Source of the DNA: a virus
Virus record (IMG/VR): IMGVR_UViG_3300042691_033363
Span: 1-62,924 of that record
Strand: one strand, 5' to 3'
Length of the DNA: 62,924 nt
Positions 1 through 7,357 of this stretch are shown here, piece by piece (the stretch's first letter is position 1; each line of letters begins with the position of its first letter). A model generated the notes under the pieces. It was not told the origin of the DNA. It saw nothing but the letters and a program-made list of their open reading frames with translations, and ran no database searches. Both the position numbers and the translations under genes were made by a program.

Positions 1-69
1 AGAATACTGGCGAGTACGAGATACCAAGGTTATACGATATCAGCGGCAGTCATCACTTCGCCAATGTTG
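1..69. repeat. Terminal direct repeat, left copy
   Basis: These 69 bases are identical to 62856-62924. The primase-helicase frame that leaves the right end continues in phase through this copy to the stop at 306-308. This is best explained as the overlap left when a circular or circularly permuted genome is assembled; a true short terminal repeat of a linear virion genome is the alternative. Confidence 0.9.
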
Positions 70-308
70 CTGACAACGGATTCGTTGTACATCGTGACTT
101 TAAAACTGGACTAGTGGATATCTATGTGCAAAAGATTAAGCATTACTTCATGGGGAAAGTTGGTTTTGTGACTATGGAATTCGATCCCTTCACAGGTCGA
201 TACAAAGAACAAAACCAATTGTGGGAGAGCGAGTTGGAGCAGAGCCAAAGCCTAGACATATTCGACAACGCAAACGAAGTAGATTGGTCACAATTCAAAC
301 ATTCATGA
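1..308 (+). CDS. Primase-helicase, C-terminal end (continues from 62924)
   Basis: This is the C-terminal part of the gene that starts at 61433. Joined across the 69-bp overlap the product is about 576 residues. The segment holds the last part of the RecA-like helicase core, including the H3-type stretch 'DISGSHHFANVADNG', where the conserved G-S and A-D-N residues of DnaB/T7 gp4 helicases contact DNA and sense nucleotide. It ends in an acidic tail. The stop overlaps the start of the DNA polymerase gene (ATGA, 305-308), so helicase and polymerase are probably translationally coupled. Confidence 0.9.
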   Translation, partial: NTGEYEIPRLYDISGSHHFANVADNGFVVHRDFKTGLVDIYVQKIKHYFMGKVGFVTMEFDPFTGRYKEQNQLWESELEQSQSLDIFDNANEVDWSQFKHS

Positions 309-2155
309 AAAGAGTAGTTTACGACATTGAAAACTTCCCGAACTTCATCAGTTACTATGATGTTGATATCGACACGGGCCAGGAAACTGAATTCGTTATC
401 CATGAGTCACGCAATGACTTGGACGCATTCTACGAGTATATTTCTCAGCCGATGATAAGTATTGGCTTCAACAATGCTTACTATGACCGGGAAGTGAAGG
501 ACAAAATCCGAATGAATCACGGGATGTACAAGCGCATGGAACTCAATCAGTTTCTTGGGCTGTTCTACCGGGAAATGCAGGCATACTTGCAGGAAGAAGT
601 TAGAAACTTTTACACCGGCGAAGATGAAATCGATTTGTACCTGATTAACCACTTCAACAACAAAGCACGCAGCACATCACTGAAAGCTTTGCAAGTGTCA
701 ATCTTCTGGGAGAATGTGCAAGACATGCCAATACCGCACGATTCTCAGATAACCGAGGACATGATACCGATGATTCTGGACTACAACCGAAACGATGTAC
801 TGAGCACAAAGGCTTTCTATGAATTGTGTATTCCGCAAATCGAATTCCGCAAAGAGCAAGGTAAGTTGTACAAGAAGAACCTCATCAACAAACCCGATAC
901 TGCAATCGGCGAGGAAATCTTCATGAATTACTTGTTCCAGGAAGCCGGCCTGACAAAAGCAAAGCTTCGCGATATGATTAAGGAAGACCACAACATCGAA
1001 TTGATTAAGTGCGTGTTTCCTTATGTGAAGTTCCGGAGCCATGAATTCAACAAGTTGCTTGAGCAAATCCGGTGGACCGTGGTTACTCAGAACCAAAAAC
1101 TGCTGTACACGGTCAATTACCGGGGCTTCAAATATGACTACGGCGTTGGCGGAATTCATGGTTGTGTAGTACCCGGCATCTACGATTCGAATAAGGAAAA
1201 AGTCATCATCGATTTCGATGTGAAAAGCTACTACCCAAACCTAGCTATTCAGAACGGGTTGCACCCGAAGCACATCCCAAAGGATACCTTCATCAAAACC
1301 TACAATCGAATCTACGAAGAGCGCGTTAAGGCTCAGGAAGAAAAAGACAAAGTGAAGGATGCCGGTTTGAAACTTGCACTCAATGGAGTTTTTGGGAAAA
1401 CCGGAGAACAAACGAGTGCATTTTATGACCGATATTACTTCTATTCAATTACACTCAATGGCCAATTACTCTTGTCCATGCTCGGAGAAAGATACTCCGA
1501 TGAAATAGAAGGCTTGGAGATTCTTCAAATCAATACCGATGGTATCACAGTCCGAGTCCCCAGGCGACAAGTTTCTAGAGTATTGGAAATCAATGACAGA
1601 TGGATGAAACTAACTAAGTTAGTATTGGAATCTCAAGAGTACAAACGCATAGTAATTATGAATGTAAACAATTATTTAGCGGTTGGAGCCGATGGAAAAC
1701 CAAAGAAAAAGGGTATCTTTGAAACCGAAAAGCAGTACCACAAAGACAATAGTTTTCTTGTCGTTTCAAAGGCTCTTGAGAACTATTATGTCCATGGTAT
1801 TCCCGTCGAAAAAACTATTGCAGAAAACAAGAACATATATGATTTTTGTGGCAGATATAAAGCGTATAAAGGCTGGCATGCCCAGTTCAACTCTTCGAAA
1901 GATGGGCAAGTGTTTTATGAAAATCACGGGCGCATCCTACGCTTTTATCCGGTCACCCAAGGTGGCGGAATATCCCTCAAAATCAATCAAGACGGTCGGG
2001 TAAGAAATCTATTGGCAGGGCAAAAAACGGTGAACTTTAACAGATTCTTTGCTGTCGATGACTTTGAAGACTACAATATCAACTATGACTTCTTCGTTGA
2101 AGAATGTCGCAAAATTCAAGATTTAATCGAACCGAAACAACTTAAACTATTTTAA
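305..2155 (+). CDS. Family B DNA polymerase with 3'-5' exonuclease domain
   Basis: The replicative polymerase, 616 residues from the ATG at 305, chosen because it overlaps the helicase stop and puts the ExoI motif at the N-terminus. An in-frame ATG further upstream would only add basic residues encoded inside the helicase gene. The exonuclease domain shows 'YDIENF' (Asp7, Glu9), 'GFNNAYYD' (ExoII) and 'YNRND' (ExoIII). Polymerase motif A is 'DFDVKSYYPN' (about 303-312), motif B 'LALNGVFGKTG' (about 355-365), and motif C 'INTDG' (about 409-413), with NTD replacing the usual DTD. It is short for the family. No terminal-protein gene is seen, and a primase lies next door, so primer-RNA initiation is more likely than protein priming. 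Confidence 0.92.
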   Translation: MKRVVYDIENFPNFISYYDVDIDTGQETEFVIHESRNDLDAFYEYISQPMISIGFNNAYYDREVKDKIRMNHGMYKRMELNQFLGLFYREMQAYLQEEVRNFYTGEDEIDLYLINHFNNKARSTSLKALQVSIFWENVQDMPIPHDSQITEDMIPMILDYNRNDVLSTKAFYELCIPQIEFRKEQGKLYKKNLINKPDTAIGEEIFMNYLFQEAGLTKAKLRDMIKEDHNIELIKCVFPYVKFRSHEFNKLLEQIRWTVVTQNQKLLYTVNYRGFKYDYGVGGIHGCVVPGIYDSNKEKVIIDFDVKSYYPNLAIQNGLHPKHIPKDTFIKTYNRIYEERVKAQEEKDKVKDAGLKLALNGVFGKTGEQTSAFYDRYYFYSITLNGQLLLSMLGERYSDEIEGLEILQINTDGITVRVPRRQVSRVLEINDRWMKLTKLVLESQEYKRIVIMNVNNYLAVGADGKPKKKGIFETEKQYHKDNSFLVVSKALENYYVHGIPVEKTIAENKNIYDFCGRYKAYKGWHAQFNSSKDGQVFYENHGRILRFYPVTQGGGISLKINQDGRVRNLLAGQKTVNFNRFFAVDDFEDYNINYDFFVEECRKIQDLIEPKQLKLF

Positions 2156-2160
2156 TCAAA

Positions 2161-2679
2161 ATGATCACACTCAAACAATACACAGAAAACATTCTCGAAA
2201 GTGTAAGCAAAACACTAAATTTAAACTCACTGCAACGAGAAGCAATCACAAAACAAGTAAGAAAATATAGTGGGTATCGAGAGTACCGAGATACCTATCT
2301 GGGCAACAAAAGATACAAAAAGCCACAGAGGACGAAACGCCAATCAAAACCAATCGATTTGTACAAGCTAGACGAATTGCAACGCCGTACCATTGAAATA
2401 GCACTTAAAGTCAATAGAATTGATGTGGTAAAGTTCTGCCAAAATACGAACAAGCGCGAGCATGTTGACTGTAGAAGACAGCTACTGTACATATTCAGAT
2501 ACTACCAGGATTATACCTTAGAGTTGGCAGCTAGCGTTTTCAATAAGGATCATTCGACAGTCATACATGCTCTGAGAAAGCATTACGACTTCATAGCTAC
2601 TGACCGGTTTTACTCTCGGTCGTTCAATCAGTTGGTCGAAGAATTAAAATCAAACAATATCATAAAAGAATTGTTATGA
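2161..2679 (+). CDS. DnaA domain IV-like DNA-binding protein
   Basis: 172 residues, starting five bases after the polymerase stop. The C-terminal third (about 98-140) has the layout of the DnaA origin-binding domain: a basic helix 'REHVDCRRQLLYIFRYY', then 'LELAASVFNKDHSTVIHALR', which carries the DHSTVIHA signature (130-137) that reads the DnaA box in host DnaA. There is no AAA+ ATPase domain. The N-terminal half is basic and unrecognised. Its place at the end of the replication cluster suggests origin recognition or interference with host DnaA; both are inference. It is the last early-arm gene before the converging late arm. Confidence 0.8.
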   Translation: MITLKQYTENILESVSKTLNLNSLQREAITKQVRKYSGYREYRDTYLGNKRYKKPQRTKRQSKPIDLYKLDELQRRTIEIALKVNRIDVVKFCQNTNKREHVDCRRQLLYIFRYYQDYTLELAASVFNKDHSTVIHALRKHYDFIATDRFYSRSFNQLVEELKSNNIIKELL

Positions 2680-2687
2680 TTAGTATA

Positions 2688-2784
2688 GCTAACGTTTTGC
2701 GTATATGTGCAGTACGCAGGAACGAAACCTTAAATTAACAACAAATGCTTATTAGCGTATTGCACATATACGCTGTTAGGTGCT
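2688..2784 (+). repeat. attC-like palindromic site, upstream copy
   Basis: A long imperfect palindrome bounded by GCTAAC (2688-2693) and GTTAGG (2775-2780), matching the integron core-site consensus RYYYAAC...GTTRRRY. Inside, 2699-2717 and 2755-2773 are inverted copies of 19 bases with one mismatch. The roughly 37-base centre is AT-rich. The site starts 8 bases after the DnaA-like gene. It could also act as a bidirectional terminator between converging transcripts, but it lacks a U-tract. Confidence 0.6.
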
Positions 2785-2799
2785 GTAAAAAATAATTAT

Positions 2800-2979
2800 A
2801 TGACAATATTTAAATTTAAAAACAAAACAAGAGAATTAAGGGTGTGTTTAAAAAGCCGAAAACACACTAACCATAATTGGTATAAAAGAACTGAAATTGG
2901 TGGCACTTTTGCACCTAAAACAATCGCACATTCTTTCGGCTTTTTGTGGTTAGGACGAATTATTTTTTATTGCACCTAA
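2800..2979 (+). CDS. Small hypothetical protein in a cassette-like unit
   Basis: A 59-codon frame starting at an ATG 23 bases after the upstream GTTAGG core site and ending in a TAA that lies inside the downstream core site (2977-2979), the arrangement typical of integron cassette genes. The protein is basic at the N-terminus (MTIFKFKNKTRELR), then 'NWYKRTEIGGTFAPKTIAH' and a hydrophobic-aromatic end 'GFLWLGRIIFY'. I do not recognise the family. Base composition is AT-rich compared with the polymerase gene. No promoter is seen, so expression would depend on readthrough from the replication genes. Confidence 0.5.
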   Translation: MTIFKFKNKTRELRVCLKSRKHTNHNWYKRTEIGGTFAPKTIAHSFGFLWLGRIIFYCT

Positions 2980-3044
2980 CAGTCGTGTAGGCGCAGTTGA
3001 TACGGTTGGATCTGTTTAAAATTGCGCCTACGCTTTGTTAGCGG
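2972..3044 (+). repeat. attC-like palindromic site, downstream copy
   Basis: The second core-site pair: GCACCTAAC (2972-2980) and GTTAGCGG (3037-3044), with an inner stem GTAGGCGCA (2987-2995) pairing with TGCGCCTAC (3023-3031) and an AT-rich centre. The left core is the exact complement of the right core of the upstream site (CTGTTAGGTGC at 2772-2782 against GCACCTAACAG at 2972-2982, 11 bp), as expected for the two ends of one mobile gene cassette. It ends 20 bases before the terminase stop. Confidence 0.6.
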
Positions 3045-3063
3045 TTTGGTAATTACATTGTGA

Positions 3064-4902
3064 TTACTTCTCTAGCCTGACTTCTTTCCAAACTCGAACA
3101 GACTTTCCATCTATGAGTTCAATCATAGGTATTTTCTTGGTCACGAATTCTGCGGTATTCGTTTCTCGTTTGGATTTCTCAATGATCTGCCGGTGGTAAA
3201 TCTCGCACGATACCATGGCATCCACGATGTCAGTGTTATCGGCCAGATAGTTCTTGGCCTCTTCGATTATTTCGATGAAGTAAACGCCTTCGTAAAACTT
3301 ACGAAAGTAGTCAATGATATATGCGTTTGCTCTTTCGCCGGTATGGTCATTCTTGTACCAACCATACGATCGTTCCCCGGATATGAATGTTTTGCCTAGC
3401 AGTGTAGGCCGGGGTGCCAGCAAATCCAAACGGTTGTGATTCTTGTAACTATCGACAATCACACCGCCTCGGTTTACTTCTATCATTACTTTGGCATGGC
3501 CGTAGTAATCTTGAAGTAAGATATTGTTCCGCATGATGATATCTGGATCCAATGCTCTCTCTTTGTAAAAAGCCACATATCGGTTTGTGTCGATATTCTT
3601 TATAACGATACAGTTGTCCGAGCCGTCGTTCAGCTTTGAAGATACGAAGGGTATTGGATCCATTCCGGCAATGTATTTGTGCAATGGATTGTATCTCTCT
3701 AAGATAATAATCTTTCCTTTGTTGATTGGCACTACATCGACTCTCTCTTCGTGCATGTCTCTTACTAGTTCGCACTTTTCTATTGGAGGCGGATTCCCCA
3801 GGATAATTCTTTCCTGATGCTGCAGTTTGCTCATCACATCTGCCGGCATCGCCCCTTTGGCATTCGCTGCAAACACTTCCTGGATATCCAACGGATACTG
3901 TTTGATGAATGACTCTAGGTGCGACTTGTCATCCAGCTTGTCCAGGTTCTCCCTGGTTTTGTGAATCCACTCAGTAGCCAACTTCTCATCGCTATGGCCG
4001 TTGGGGCAGAAGTTCAATATCCTGCCGGTTTCCCTTCCCTTGTCGTCGAGTTCCGGGGCCGACATAATGCCCATCCACCCCGGCAAGAACACAGTCAGCA
4101 TTTTGATGGTTTCTGCATTCTTCCAGAGTTCAGCACCTTTCTTCTGACCAATGACTGAAGATTCACCGGCACTTCCCCCCATTACGATAGGAGCCACTTT
4201 GGTAAAACCAGACTTTGTTGAAGCTTGGGCGGACCGGTGTACCACATCGGCTTTGGGGTGCAAGAAGAATTCGTCTAGAAAAATGTGCATTGCACGAAAT
4301 GCTTCGAGCGAAAATGGAGAGTCCACAGTATCCCTGGTGATGATTTTTGAATCCAGTCCTGAGATTGCACCGGTTTTGTTGTCCAAGATACCCATGTGCA
4401 GATATCCACTTTGGCGTGTGGATATGATGGCCGGACGAATAAATTCATCTAGCCCGTCAAAGATTACACGAGTCTTGTCCTTGTACATTTCCTCTAACCT
4501 TGTTTTGTCGGCAGAGGTCAGTAGCGAAGTGGAGCCGGGGTTTGTCAGAGCAATCCATACCGGTATCACGCCGCCGAATGTCAATGACAAACCGGCTTCT
4601 CGTCGCTTTGTTACCATCAAGTCCCAGTATGTTTTCCGGGCGTTGTCGTAGGCTCCGTAAATCAAATCGTCCAAGTCACGCCAAACCGGCCTTATCCTGC
4701 GGCCAGTTGCTTCTTTGATTGTGGCCTGAGTCAGAAAGAAGTACTGAGCCCCCGTCAAACCAAACCTTCCATCTATCCAATACTCGTTCGTTTCCTTCCC
4801 CCACCAGAGTTCTTTTTCTTTTCTAGTGGCGTTTGGATTGAGCGCATGCTTTGCGGCCCATTTATCGTAAACGAATTTGGAAGATTGCGGTTTGATTATC
4901 AT
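3064..4902 (-). CDS. terL: Terminase large subunit
   Basis: The DNA-packaging motor ATPase and headful or site-specific nuclease, 612 residues. The N-terminal ATPase carries a non-canonical Walker A region 'TKRREAGLS' (98-106) and Walker B 'MHIFLDEFF' (205-213, Asp210-Glu211). The RNase H-like nuclease begins at 'YIAGMDPI' (Asp415) and closes with 'DNTDIVDAMV' near the C-terminus, giving the acidic metal ligands. Unusually it is the last gene of the late arm, about 38 kb from the portal gene on the map. Its start overlaps the stop of the preceding 106-residue gene (ATGA), suggesting translational coupling. Confidence 0.9.
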   Translation of the reverse strand: MIIKPQSSKFVYDKWAAKHALNPNATRKEKELWWGKETNEYWIDGRFGLTGAQYFFLTQATIKEATGRRIRPVWRDLDDLIYGAYDNARKTYWDLMVTKRREAGLSLTFGGVIPVWIALTNPGSTSLLTSADKTRLEEMYKDKTRVIFDGLDEFIRPAIISTRQSGYLHMGILDNKTGAISGLDSKIITRDTVDSPFSLEAFRAMHIFLDEFFLHPKADVVHRSAQASTKSGFTKVAPIVMGGSAGESSVIGQKKGAELWKNAETIKMLTVFLPGWMGIMSAPELDDKGRETGRILNFCPNGHSDEKLATEWIHKTRENLDKLDDKSHLESFIKQYPLDIQEVFAANAKGAMPADVMSKLQHQERIILGNPPPIEKCELVRDMHEERVDVVPINKGKIIILERYNPLHKYIAGMDPIPFVSSKLNDGSDNCIVIKNIDTNRYVAFYKERALDPDIIMRNNILLQDYYGHAKVMIEVNRGGVIVDSYKNHNRLDLLAPRPTLLGKTFISGERSYGWYKNDHTGERANAYIIDYFRKFYEGVYFIEIIEEAKNYLADNTDIVDAMVSCEIYHRQIIEKSKRETNTAEFVTKKIPMIELIDGKSVRVWKEVRLEK

Positions 4903-5219
4903 TTTCTTTTGCCGGCTTGCCTATCCATGAAACTTACATTCCCATCAGTCGTCTCCTCGTCGGGGTACGCTTCGAGCTTTGCGAGCTTCAATGATTTGTT
5001 GATTTTATCTCCAGCCTGGAGTATCTGAAACAGTGCTTTGTAGTACGGATCATCCAAATCAATTTCTTTGGATTTTACGCTGTCCATCAGTTGCTTAGAA
5101 GCAGAAACCAATGTGGCATAGAAATCTTTGGCCGGATCGAATTGCTGTACATCGAGTCGGTCAATCACTTCTTGCTCTGTCAGTTGGTTATCTGACAAAT
5201 ACTTTTTAAGCTTGTCCAT
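4899..5219 (-). CDS. Small acidic protein upstream of terL (possible small terminase)
   Basis: 106 residues, mostly helical and charged, with no motif I can name. It opens 'MDKLKKYLSDNQLTEQEVID', which could be a short helix-turn-helix-like segment, and ends with a basic tail. Immediate overlap with terL and its size would fit a small terminase subunit, but nothing in the sequence proves it. Its ATG lies within the last codons of the preceding 54-residue gene, so the three genes form a tightly overlapped unit. Confidence 0.65.
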   Translation of the reverse strand: MDKLKKYLSDNQLTEQEVIDRLDVQQFDPAKDFYATLVSASKQLMDSVKSKEIDLDDPYYKALFQILQAGDKINKSLKLAKLEAYPDEETTDGNVSFMDRQAGKRK

Positions 5220-5370
5220 TTTTCAGTTCTTTGATGAGCTTCTTTTGTTTCTCGATTTCTTTTTGAACTTTGTTGGCTTCGATGGGGTTGTCCGCATTCT
5301 TGTAGTGCTCGTGCCAACAGATAAGTTTTTCGAGTTTTACGAACTCTTCATCTAGTCTAGTTTTACTCAT
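5206..5370 (-). CDS. Short coiled-coil-like protein
   Basis: A 54-residue frame between two clear genes, overlapping both: its ATG (5368-5370) overlaps the upstream stop by eight bases and its TAA lies inside the next gene. The sequence is almost continuous charged helix (KLEKLICWHEHY, then NKVQKEIEKQKKLIKELK), with heptad-like spacing. It fits the gap exactly and keeps the pattern of overlapping starts and stops in this part of the late arm, which is the main reason to call it. Function unknown. Confidence 0.6.
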   Translation of the reverse strand: MSKTRLDEEFVKLEKLICWHEHYKNADNPIEANKVQKEIEKQKKLIKELKNGQA

Positions 5371-5677
5371 TGCTATTTAGTTTGATTTTCAGTAAGATCA
5401 GGTAGCCAATCAAATCCGTGATTGTGTCTTCGCTGTCATCGTCCTGCATGTTTTGCAGTCTGTTCAGTTTGTCGTCGATTCTCACTTTGATTTGTTCTAC
5501 ACCATCAGCATTGCTGAAGATGCGAATTGGGTTTAAGGCTGAGTCCCCGTACTTACGGTTTTTCTCAAGCAGAAGTTCTTTGATGCCATCGCAAGTGATT
5601 ACGATTTTTTCTTGTGTGGTTAGCGTCGCTTTCCCAACAGTAGTCCGAGCAGCATGCCCAGGAGTAAAAGGATCCAT
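5363..5677 (-). CDS. Nmad1/MazG-like nucleotide-pool protein
   Basis: About 104 residues from the ATG at 5677; a TTG at 5689 is an alternative start, and both lie within the 3' end of the spanin-like gene. The core 'ELLLEKNRKYGDSALNP' followed by 'EQIKVRIDDKLNRLQNM' and 'DSEDTITDLIGYLILLKI' has the helical E/D-rich layout of all-alpha NTP pyrophosphohydrolases, and most resembles the phage nucleotide-modification-associated domain 1 (DUF1599). Such proteins act on free nucleotides or accompany base modification. Its location in the late arm, not among replication genes, is odd. Confidence 0.7.
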   Translation of the reverse strand: MDPFTPGHAARTTVGKATLTTQEKIVITCDGIKELLLEKNRKYGDSALNPIRIFSNADGVEQIKVRIDDKLNRLQNMQDDDSEDTITDLIGYLILLKIKLNSNE

Positions 5678-6042
5678 ATGTAATTCCAATTAGTTTTGTT
5701 TATGTAAACTACTTTTCCAGCAACCGGTACATTCAATCGCAGAGTATCTCTAACGATCAGTGTATCAGCTTTATAAGTGACTTTGAATTTATCTTTATAC
5801 TTCGTAATTACAAATCTCTTTGTTTCAATCACAGTATCCGTTCGGATAATGAAAGAGTCTCTGTATTCTGGGACAATAATTTTTTTTTCGAGAAAGAATG
5901 TATCTCGGTACCACACCGTATCAGTTTCGATAAACTCAGGGTGTTTTTTGATGAATCGTTGAAATCTTTTTTCTGCACTACAGGAAAACAAAATTGTTCC
6001 TAGAAAAATCAGAAGAAAAAGAATAGTTCTTTTTGAAGGCAT
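5620..6042 (-). CDS. Spanin-like lipoprotein with C-terminal membrane anchor
   Basis: 140 residues from the ATG at 6042, which follows a TATATTTG box by three bases. The N-terminus is a lipoprotein signal with lipobox ending in Cys ('FLGTILFSC', Cys about 19). The middle is a beta-rich, charged periplasmic stretch with repeated 'D-T-hydrophobic' units. The C-terminus is a single membrane segment 'IWILLLLGMLLGLLLG' followed by KRR. Outer-membrane lipid anchor plus inner-membrane helix is the topology of unimolecular spanins, which join the two membranes at lysis. Family membership is inferred from topology only. Confidence 0.65.
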   Translation of the reverse strand: MPSKRTILFLLIFLGTILFSCSAEKRFQRFIKKHPEFIETDTVWYRDTFFLEKKIIVPEYRDSFIIRTDTVIETKRFVITKYKDKFKVTYKADTLIVRDTLRLNVPVAGKVVYINKTNWNYIWILLLLGMLLGLLLGKRR

Positions 6043-6045
6043 GGG

Positions 6046-6053
6046 CAAATATA
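6046..6053 (-). promoter_or_regulatory. -7 box TATATTTG before spanin-like gene
   Basis: A Bacteroidota-type TAnnTTTG box ends three bases before the ATG at 6042, so transcription would start at or next to the start codon. Confidence 0.5.
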
Positions 6054-6082
6054 CTGCGAATTGATGAGAGTGAAAAGAGAAT

Positions 6083-6358
6083 TTACTTTTTAGTTGACTT
6101 GCCATTCGAACCCTGACGAGCTCGGTTTTTCGATCTGCTTTCCAAAACCATTTTGCCGGTTTTGGTGTGCGACAAATCTTTGCCGGCACTGTGGCGTTTA
6201 CCATAAATCTTGCGCTTGCGTGCTTCTTTGTTCAATTCTACGCGCCTAGCGATTTCATCTGGTTGGCTGTTAAACTCCTTTTGGTATGAATAGTCACGCC
6301 CTTTTGCTTTTGTTGAGCCTGGGCGTTTGTTTTTTCCGACTATTGTGTTTTTTGCCAT
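6083..6358 (-). CDS. Basic phage protein with GRDYSY motif
   Basis: 91 residues, strongly basic. It carries 'KGRDYSYQKEFNSQPDEIAR' then 'RVELNKEARKRKIYGKR' and 'GKDLSHTKTGKMVLESRSKN'. The GRDYSY...RVELNK...GKD(V/L)SH order recalls a small protein family common in environmental podoviruses, of unknown role (I recall it sitting with structural genes). A TATCTTTG box lies nine bases upstream of the ATG. It opens a run of lysine-rich proteins reaching to 8768. Confidence 0.75.
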   Translation of the reverse strand: MAKNTIVGKNKRPGSTKAKGRDYSYQKEFNSQPDEIARRVELNKEARKRKIYGKRHSAGKDLSHTKTGKMVLESRSKNRARQGSNGKSTKK

Positions 6359-6367
6359 TTGTAATCA

Positions 6368-6375
6368 CAAAGATA
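6368..6375 (-). promoter_or_regulatory. -7 box TATCTTTG
   Basis: TAnnTTTG match nine bases upstream of the ATG at 6358, on the coding strand of the late arm. Confidence 0.45.
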
Positions 6376-6419
6376 ACGCCGAAAATGTACAATATGATGA
6401 ACATTCCGGCCAACTCATA

Positions 6420-6806
6420 CTATTTTCTGAATTTTGCTACTTTCTGGGCAATCTTCTTTGGTTGCGCCACGAACTGTTTGCCTGCTTTATTGCCTGCTGC
6501 CTTGGCCTTATTTGTTGCAGCTTTTTCTGATGCACTCAGTGACTTCCACGCAGCGTCTGGAAGATATCGTTTTTTGCCTTTGCTTGGGGTATTGTCAGAT
6601 GTCCTCCACTTTTCTTTTGTCCATTTGGACAATGATGTTTCAGACTTGGGGCCTTTGTATCCGCCACCTGATTTTTTGTATTTCTGAACCGCCAGTTGTG
6701 CCTTTCTCGCGGACCATTCGCCTGGATCGCCGCCTTTGCTGCTAGCTTTTACCTCAGCAACAATTCGTTTCCATTTTCCAGGATTGGTTTTGGCGGCAGA
6801 TTTCAT
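6420..6806 (-). CDS. Lysine-rich protein, DUF5872-like
   Basis: 128 residues. It contains 'GDPGEWSARKAQLAVQKYKK', then 'LSKWTKEKWRTSDN', 'KRYLPDAAWKSLS' and a C-terminus 'GKQFVAQPKKIAQKVAKFR'. The W-x-EKWRT, RYLP and GKQFVxQPKKIA order matches my memory of the DUF5872 family of large DNA viruses and phages, function unknown. The net charge is strongly positive, so nucleic-acid or membrane association inside the virion is plausible. The ATG overlaps the stop of the 49-residue gene before it. Confidence 0.75.
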   Translation of the reverse strand: MKSAAKTNPGKWKRIVAEVKASSKGGDPGEWSARKAQLAVQKYKKSGGGYKGPKSETSLSKWTKEKWRTSDNTPSKGKKRYLPDAAWKSLSASEKAATNKAKAAGNKAGKQFVAQPKKIAQKVAKFRK

Positions 6807-6952
6807 CGTCCCTGACCTCGATACGCTTTTTTGTAGTTCTTGCTGCTTTTCAAGCCGCTATTTTTCTTTTTAGAAACAACGCCGGGCCTTTTTACTTTGG
6901 CCTTTGGTTTCCACTTTTTAACCTCTTTGGTTGTTTTAGTCTTTGCCGCCAT
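6803..6952 (-). CDS. Very basic 49-residue protein
   Basis: A short frame, almost half lysine or arginine ('KKWKPKAKVKRPGVVSKKK'), filling the space between the holin-like and DUF5872-like genes. Its TGA overlaps the next ATG (ATGA) and its start overlaps the preceding gene by 17 bases. The dense packing and the same Lys-rich composition as its neighbours support it as a real member of this cluster. No known family recognised. Confidence 0.6.
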   Translation of the reverse strand: MAAKTKTTKEVKKWKPKAKVKRPGVVSKKKNSGLKSSKNYKKAYRGQGR

Positions 6953-7127
6953 TGTGCTGTTTTATTTTCTTTGCGTAGTAAACTGTAGCCAGAGTACCAG
7001 ATACAATCGCAATGCATGCGGCAAACATAGAGAATACCGGGAGCCACTTGGTCGCAAAATGTATTATTGCACTGGCTCCCGATATTACTGCTAAGTTGTT
7101 TGCAGCCGTGTCAGACTGGTGTATCAT
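6936..7127 (-). CDS. Holin-like small membrane protein
   Basis: 63 residues from the ATG at 7127, which overlaps the upstream TGA; a longer TTG-started version would intrude into the upstream gene. It has one clear membrane segment 'FSMFAACIAIVSGTLATVYY', an earlier weaker hydrophobic stretch 'NLAVISGASAIIHFATKW', and a short basic C-terminus (KKIKQHNGGKD). This size and topology fit phage holins, which set lysis timing. A second candidate lies at 8749-8946, so which one is the holin is open. Confidence 0.6.
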   Translation of the reverse strand: MIHQSDTAANNLAVISGASAIIHFATKWLPVFSMFAACIAIVSGTLATVYYAKKIKQHNGGKD

Positions 7128-7357
7128 TTCTTTTTGGGAGAAGCTTTCTTCTTCTTGGTTAACGCAATCCACATCTGTTTAGCAGCAGTGGCTTTTCCAA
7201 CTTGTTCTGCTTTCTTAGCAGACATGCCTTTCTTCTTGTAAGAAGCGGCCACTTTAGATGCAACAGTTTTAAACTCTTTGCCTTTACCTTGGAGATCGAC
7301 TCCGGCACGAGCCTTTTTTACGATTGCACTGCGCTGTTTTTTGGTACCGTATGGCAT
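7124..7357 (-). CDS. Lysine-rich small protein
   Basis: 77 residues, opening 'MPYGTKKQRSAIVKKARAG' and closing with a KKKKASPKKK tail. The composition is histone-H1-like: Lys, Ala and Ser, few acidic residues, almost no hydrophobic core. Its start overlaps the preceding stop, and it shares the 'MPY' opening with the next upstream gene. Function unknown; a DNA-associated virion protein is a guess from charge alone. Confidence 0.7.
   Translation of the reverse strand: MPYGTKKQRSAIVKKARAGVDLQGKGKEFKTVASKVAASYKKKGMSAKKAEQVGKATAAKQMWIALTKKKKASPKKK

Noticed and set aside
698-1159. 153-codon minus-strand frame inside the DNA polymerase gene
   Set aside because: It mirrors a gene with all family B motifs; the antisense product has no motif and no promoter.
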